From NCBI GenBank assembly GCA_018715685.1, contig DVLC01000055.1, forward strand, positions 1-36,505: a stretch of DNA of 36,505 bases. Reading direction: 5' to 3'. The translations under genes and the position numbers were made by a program. This document shows positions 34,028 through 36,505 of the stretch, piece by piece; the first letter of the stretch is position 1, and each line of letters begins with the position of its first letter. The notes beneath the pieces are model-generated. The model was not told the origin of the DNA. It was given only the letters and a program-made list of their open reading frames with translations, and searched no databases. Source of the stretch: Candidatus Cryptobacteroides merdipullorum (GTDB taxonomy: Bacteria > Bacteroidota > Bacteroidia > Bacteroidales > UBA932).

Positions 34028-36505
34028 TTACTTCAATCCGCTCAAAATTCCGTACGCTTCCTTCAGGGATGATATGTTCCGGCTCAGAATCTTGAGTTTG
34101 TTCTCATTCTGCTTAAGCTCTATTTTCCCGGGGGATGCCGCGATTTTCTCCATAACGGAAGCGAAAGTCCGCGACTTGTAGTAGGGTGACATGGGATTCG
34201 ACACGAAGAAGGCTATGAGCAGACCGTTCTTCACAATTATCTTTTCGAAACCGATGGCCGCGCCGGCGTTCCTTATCTTGACCACATAGAAAAGATTGTC
34301 CAGCTCTTCCGGAAGCGCCCCGAACCTGTCGGCGAGCCGTTTCGCGTAATTGTCGGTCTCCTTGTCGGAGTTCATGGAATCTATCGCCCTGTAGATACGT
34401 ATCTTCTCCGCCGTTATGTCTATATAGTCATCGGGGATAAGGGCGGGCTGGTCGGTCTCCACGGTGCACTCCGTAACATAGCTTCCTCTCTCTCTTCCCG
34501 GTGTCAGTCCTGTCTCCACTCCGAGTTCCTCCATGGCTTCCGAAAGTATCTTCTGATATGTCTCGAAACCCATTTCGGTGATGAAGCCGCTCTGTTCCGC
34601 ACCGAGAAGATTTCCGGCTCCGCGTATGTCGAGATCCTGCATGGCTATGTTGAAGCCGCTGCCGAGGTCGGAGAATTCCTCTATCGCCTTGAGTCTTCTT
34701 CTGGCCTCGTCGGTGACGCTGGCCAGGGGAGGCACTATCAGGTAGCAGAAAGCCTTCTTGTTGGAGCGCCCGACCCTTCCGCGAAGCTGGTGAAGGTCGC
34801 TGAGTCCGAAATTCTGCGCCTGGTTTATGATAATGGTGTTGGCGTTGGGAATATCCAGACCGTTTTCGATCAAAGTGGTGCAGAGCATCATGTCATAGTC
34901 TCCGCGCATGAAATCCAGCATCACGTTCTCAAGCCTGCGGGACTCCATCTGCCCGTGCGCCATGCATATCTTCATGTCCGGCACCAGTCTGTGGAGTATT
35001 TCATATATGGAATCAAGCTCCTCGACCCTGTTGTGAAGGAAGAACAGCTGCCCTCCGCGGTTGAGTTCATAATTGATTATGCTCTTTATCTCCTTTTCGT
35101 CGAAGAGTATTATTTCCGTCTGAACCGGAATTCGGTTGGGCGGGGGAGTGTTGATTATGCTCAGGTCCCGGGCTCCGAGCAGAGAAAACTGCAATGTGCG
35201 GGGAATGGGAGTGGCCGTCAGAGTCAGGGTGTCGACCGAAGCCTTTATTTCCCTGAGTTTCTCCTTCGCGGAAACTCCGAATTTCTGCTCCTCGTCTATT
35301 ATCAGAAGTCCGAGGTCCTTGAATTCGAAGTCCTTTCCCAATATCTTGTGGGTTCCTATCAGTATGTCTATCTCTCCGCTTTTGAGCCTCTGCTTTATCT
35401 GTGTCAGTTCCTTGGCCGTCCTCAGCCTGCTCACGTAGTCAACATTGCAGGGAAGATTCTGAAGCCTCTGCCTGAAAGTGTTGTAATGCTGCAGAGCGAG
35501 TATGGTGGTCGGTACAAGCACCGCGACCTGCTTGCTGTCGGCCACGGCCTTGAACGCCGCTCTCACAGCCACTTCCGTCTTTCCGAAGCCCACGTCGCCG
35601 CAGACAAGCCTGTCCATCGGACAATCGTCCTCCATATCCCTCTTAACTGCGATGGTCGCGCTTTCCTGGTCCGGAGTGTCCTCATACATGAATGAAGATT
35701 CGAGCTCCTCCTGGAGATAGGTGTCCCCGGAAAAAGCGAAACCCTTCGAAGCCCTGCGCTTGGCGTACAGCTGAATCAGCTCCTTGGCTATGTCCTTCAC
35801 CTTGGACTTGGCACTGCTCTTGAGCGTGCTCCACGTCTTGGACCCCAGCTTGTTGATACGCGGCGGCTCTCCGTCCCTGGAGCGGAAACGGGATATCTTG
35901 TTAAGCGCGTGTACGGATACGAACACCACGTCGCCGTCCTTGTAGGTAATCTTCACGACCTCGTGCATCCGCCCCTTGTCGTCACGCATCCTCACCAGAC
36001 CTCCGAATATGCCTACTCCGTGATCTATATGGACCACATAGTCTCCTATATTGAAGGAATTAAGGTCATTTATAGTCAGCTGCTCGCTCTTCTCGACGGA
36101 ACGTCGTATGCTTACTCTCTGGAAACGGTCGAATATCTCATGATCGGAATAGCAGCATACCTTGTCCTCGGAATCGACGAATCCCTGATGGACGGTCTTT
36201 CCGGAAACGAATTCTGGAATAAGACCGCCGTTCTGCGACAGAATGGACTTGATACGTTCGAGCTGCGCAGTCTTGTCTCCGTATATGAAAACCTTATATC
36301 CGCTCTCGATCCTGCTTCTCACATCCGCGGCAAGAAGCTCGAAATTCTTGTTGAATGAAGGTTGGGGGGATATCGCGAACTGTATCTGTTCCTCATTCTG
36401 CAGAGAAAGGGGAGTGTCTATATAGACGGAACGGAATTTCCTGATCAAACCGAAGAATTCCCTGTCCTTGTACATGTCGGACGAATCGAGCCACACAAGA
36501 GCGGA
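34028..36505 (-). CDS. mfd: Transcription-repair coupling factor Mfd, partial (5' end outside window)
   Basis: NIGDYVVHIDHGVGIFGGLVRM, DRLVCGDVGFGKTEVAVRAAFKA, IDEEQKFGVSAKEKL, TATPIPRTLQFSLLGARDLSIINTPPPNR, QLRGRVGRSNKKAFCYL. Confidence 0.97.
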   Translation of the reverse strand, partial: SALVWLDSSDMYKDREFFGLIRKFRSVYIDTPLSLQNEEQIQFAISPQPSFNKNFELLAADVRSRIESGYKVFIYGDKTAQLERIKSILSQNGGLIPEFVSGKTVHQGFVDSEDKVCCYSDHEIFDRFQRVSIRRSVEKSEQLTINDLNSFNIGDYVVHIDHGVGIFGGLVRMRDDKGRMHEVVKITYKDGDVVFVSVHALNKISRFRSRDGEPPRINKLGSKTWSTLKSSAKSKVKDIAKELIQLYAKRRASKGFAFSGDTYLQEELESSFMYEDTPDQESATIAVKRDMEDDCPMDRLVCGDVGFGKTEVAVRAAFKAVADSKQVAVLVPTTILALQHYNTFRQRLQNLPCNVDYVSRLRTAKELTQIKQRLKSGEIDILIGTHKILGKDFEFKDLGLLIIDEEQKFGVSAKEKLREIKASVDTLTLTATPIPRTLQFSLLGARDLSIINTPPPNRIPVQTEIILFDEKEIKSIINYELNRGGQLFFLHNRVEELDSIYEILHRLVPDMKICMAHGQMESRRLENVMLDFMRGDYDMMLCTTLIENGLDIPNANTIIINQAQNFGLSDLHQLRGRVGRSNKKAFCYLIVPPLASVTDEARRRLKAIEEFSDLGSGFNIAMQDLDIRGAGNLLGAEQSGFITEMGFETYQKILSEAMEELGVETGLTPGRERGSYVTECTVETDQPALIPDDYIDITAEKIRIYRAIDSMNSDKETDNYAKRLADRFGALPEELDNLFYVVKIRNAGAAIGFEKIIVKNGLLIAFFVSNPMSPYYKSRTFASVMEKIAASPGKIELKQNENKLKILSRNISSLKEAYGILSGLK

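Noticed and set aside
1-36505. CRISPR arrays, tRNA and rRNA genes
   Set aside because: No regularly spaced repeats and no recognisable tRNA/rRNA signature were seen by eye; not verified computationally

Overview
This is a 36.5 kb window of ordinary chromosomal character from a Bacteroidota (Bacteroidales-like) bacterium. The lineage is inferred from gene content and from TAnnTTTG-type -7 promoter boxes. Most of it is housekeeping: YfhO-family membrane protein plus GT4-like glycosyltransferase, GH28 polygalacturonase, MutS, ThyA/FolA, GalM, a DUF5106/thioredoxin-like lipoprotein, an outer-membrane beta-barrel protein with an HExxH motif, a mannonate dehydratase and SDR pair, a YeiH-type exporter followed by a small membrane protein and a CpXC protein, GalK, an EEP-family nuclease, YchF, a SAM methyltransferase, PpiD/SurA-like PPIase, LptC, a TPR-like protein, an OMP, CoaX-like, and partial Mfd. 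No rRNA, tRNA, CRISPR array, transposase or integrase was recognised. Two places stand out. (1) The left end (1-3.4 kb) holds a WYL regulator, an apparent ~150-nt structured RNA with its own -7 box and terminator-like stem, an uncharacterised 654-679 aa protein with what looks like a degenerate PD-(D/E)XK-like domain, and a truncated neighbour sharing its EILNxSW motif. (2) At 22480-23784, the last 61 nt of the CpXC gene are duplicated (58/61 identical) on the far side of an AT-rich lipoprotein gene, which looks like a cassette insertion or 3'-end duplication scar. Other points of interest are a CoaX-like protein lacking the usual N-terminal motif-1 Asp, a putative outer-membrane metallopeptidase/propeller/barrel fusion, and a GH28 enzyme with a non-GH28 N-terminal region. 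All functional calls come from reading the sequence; no database search was run.
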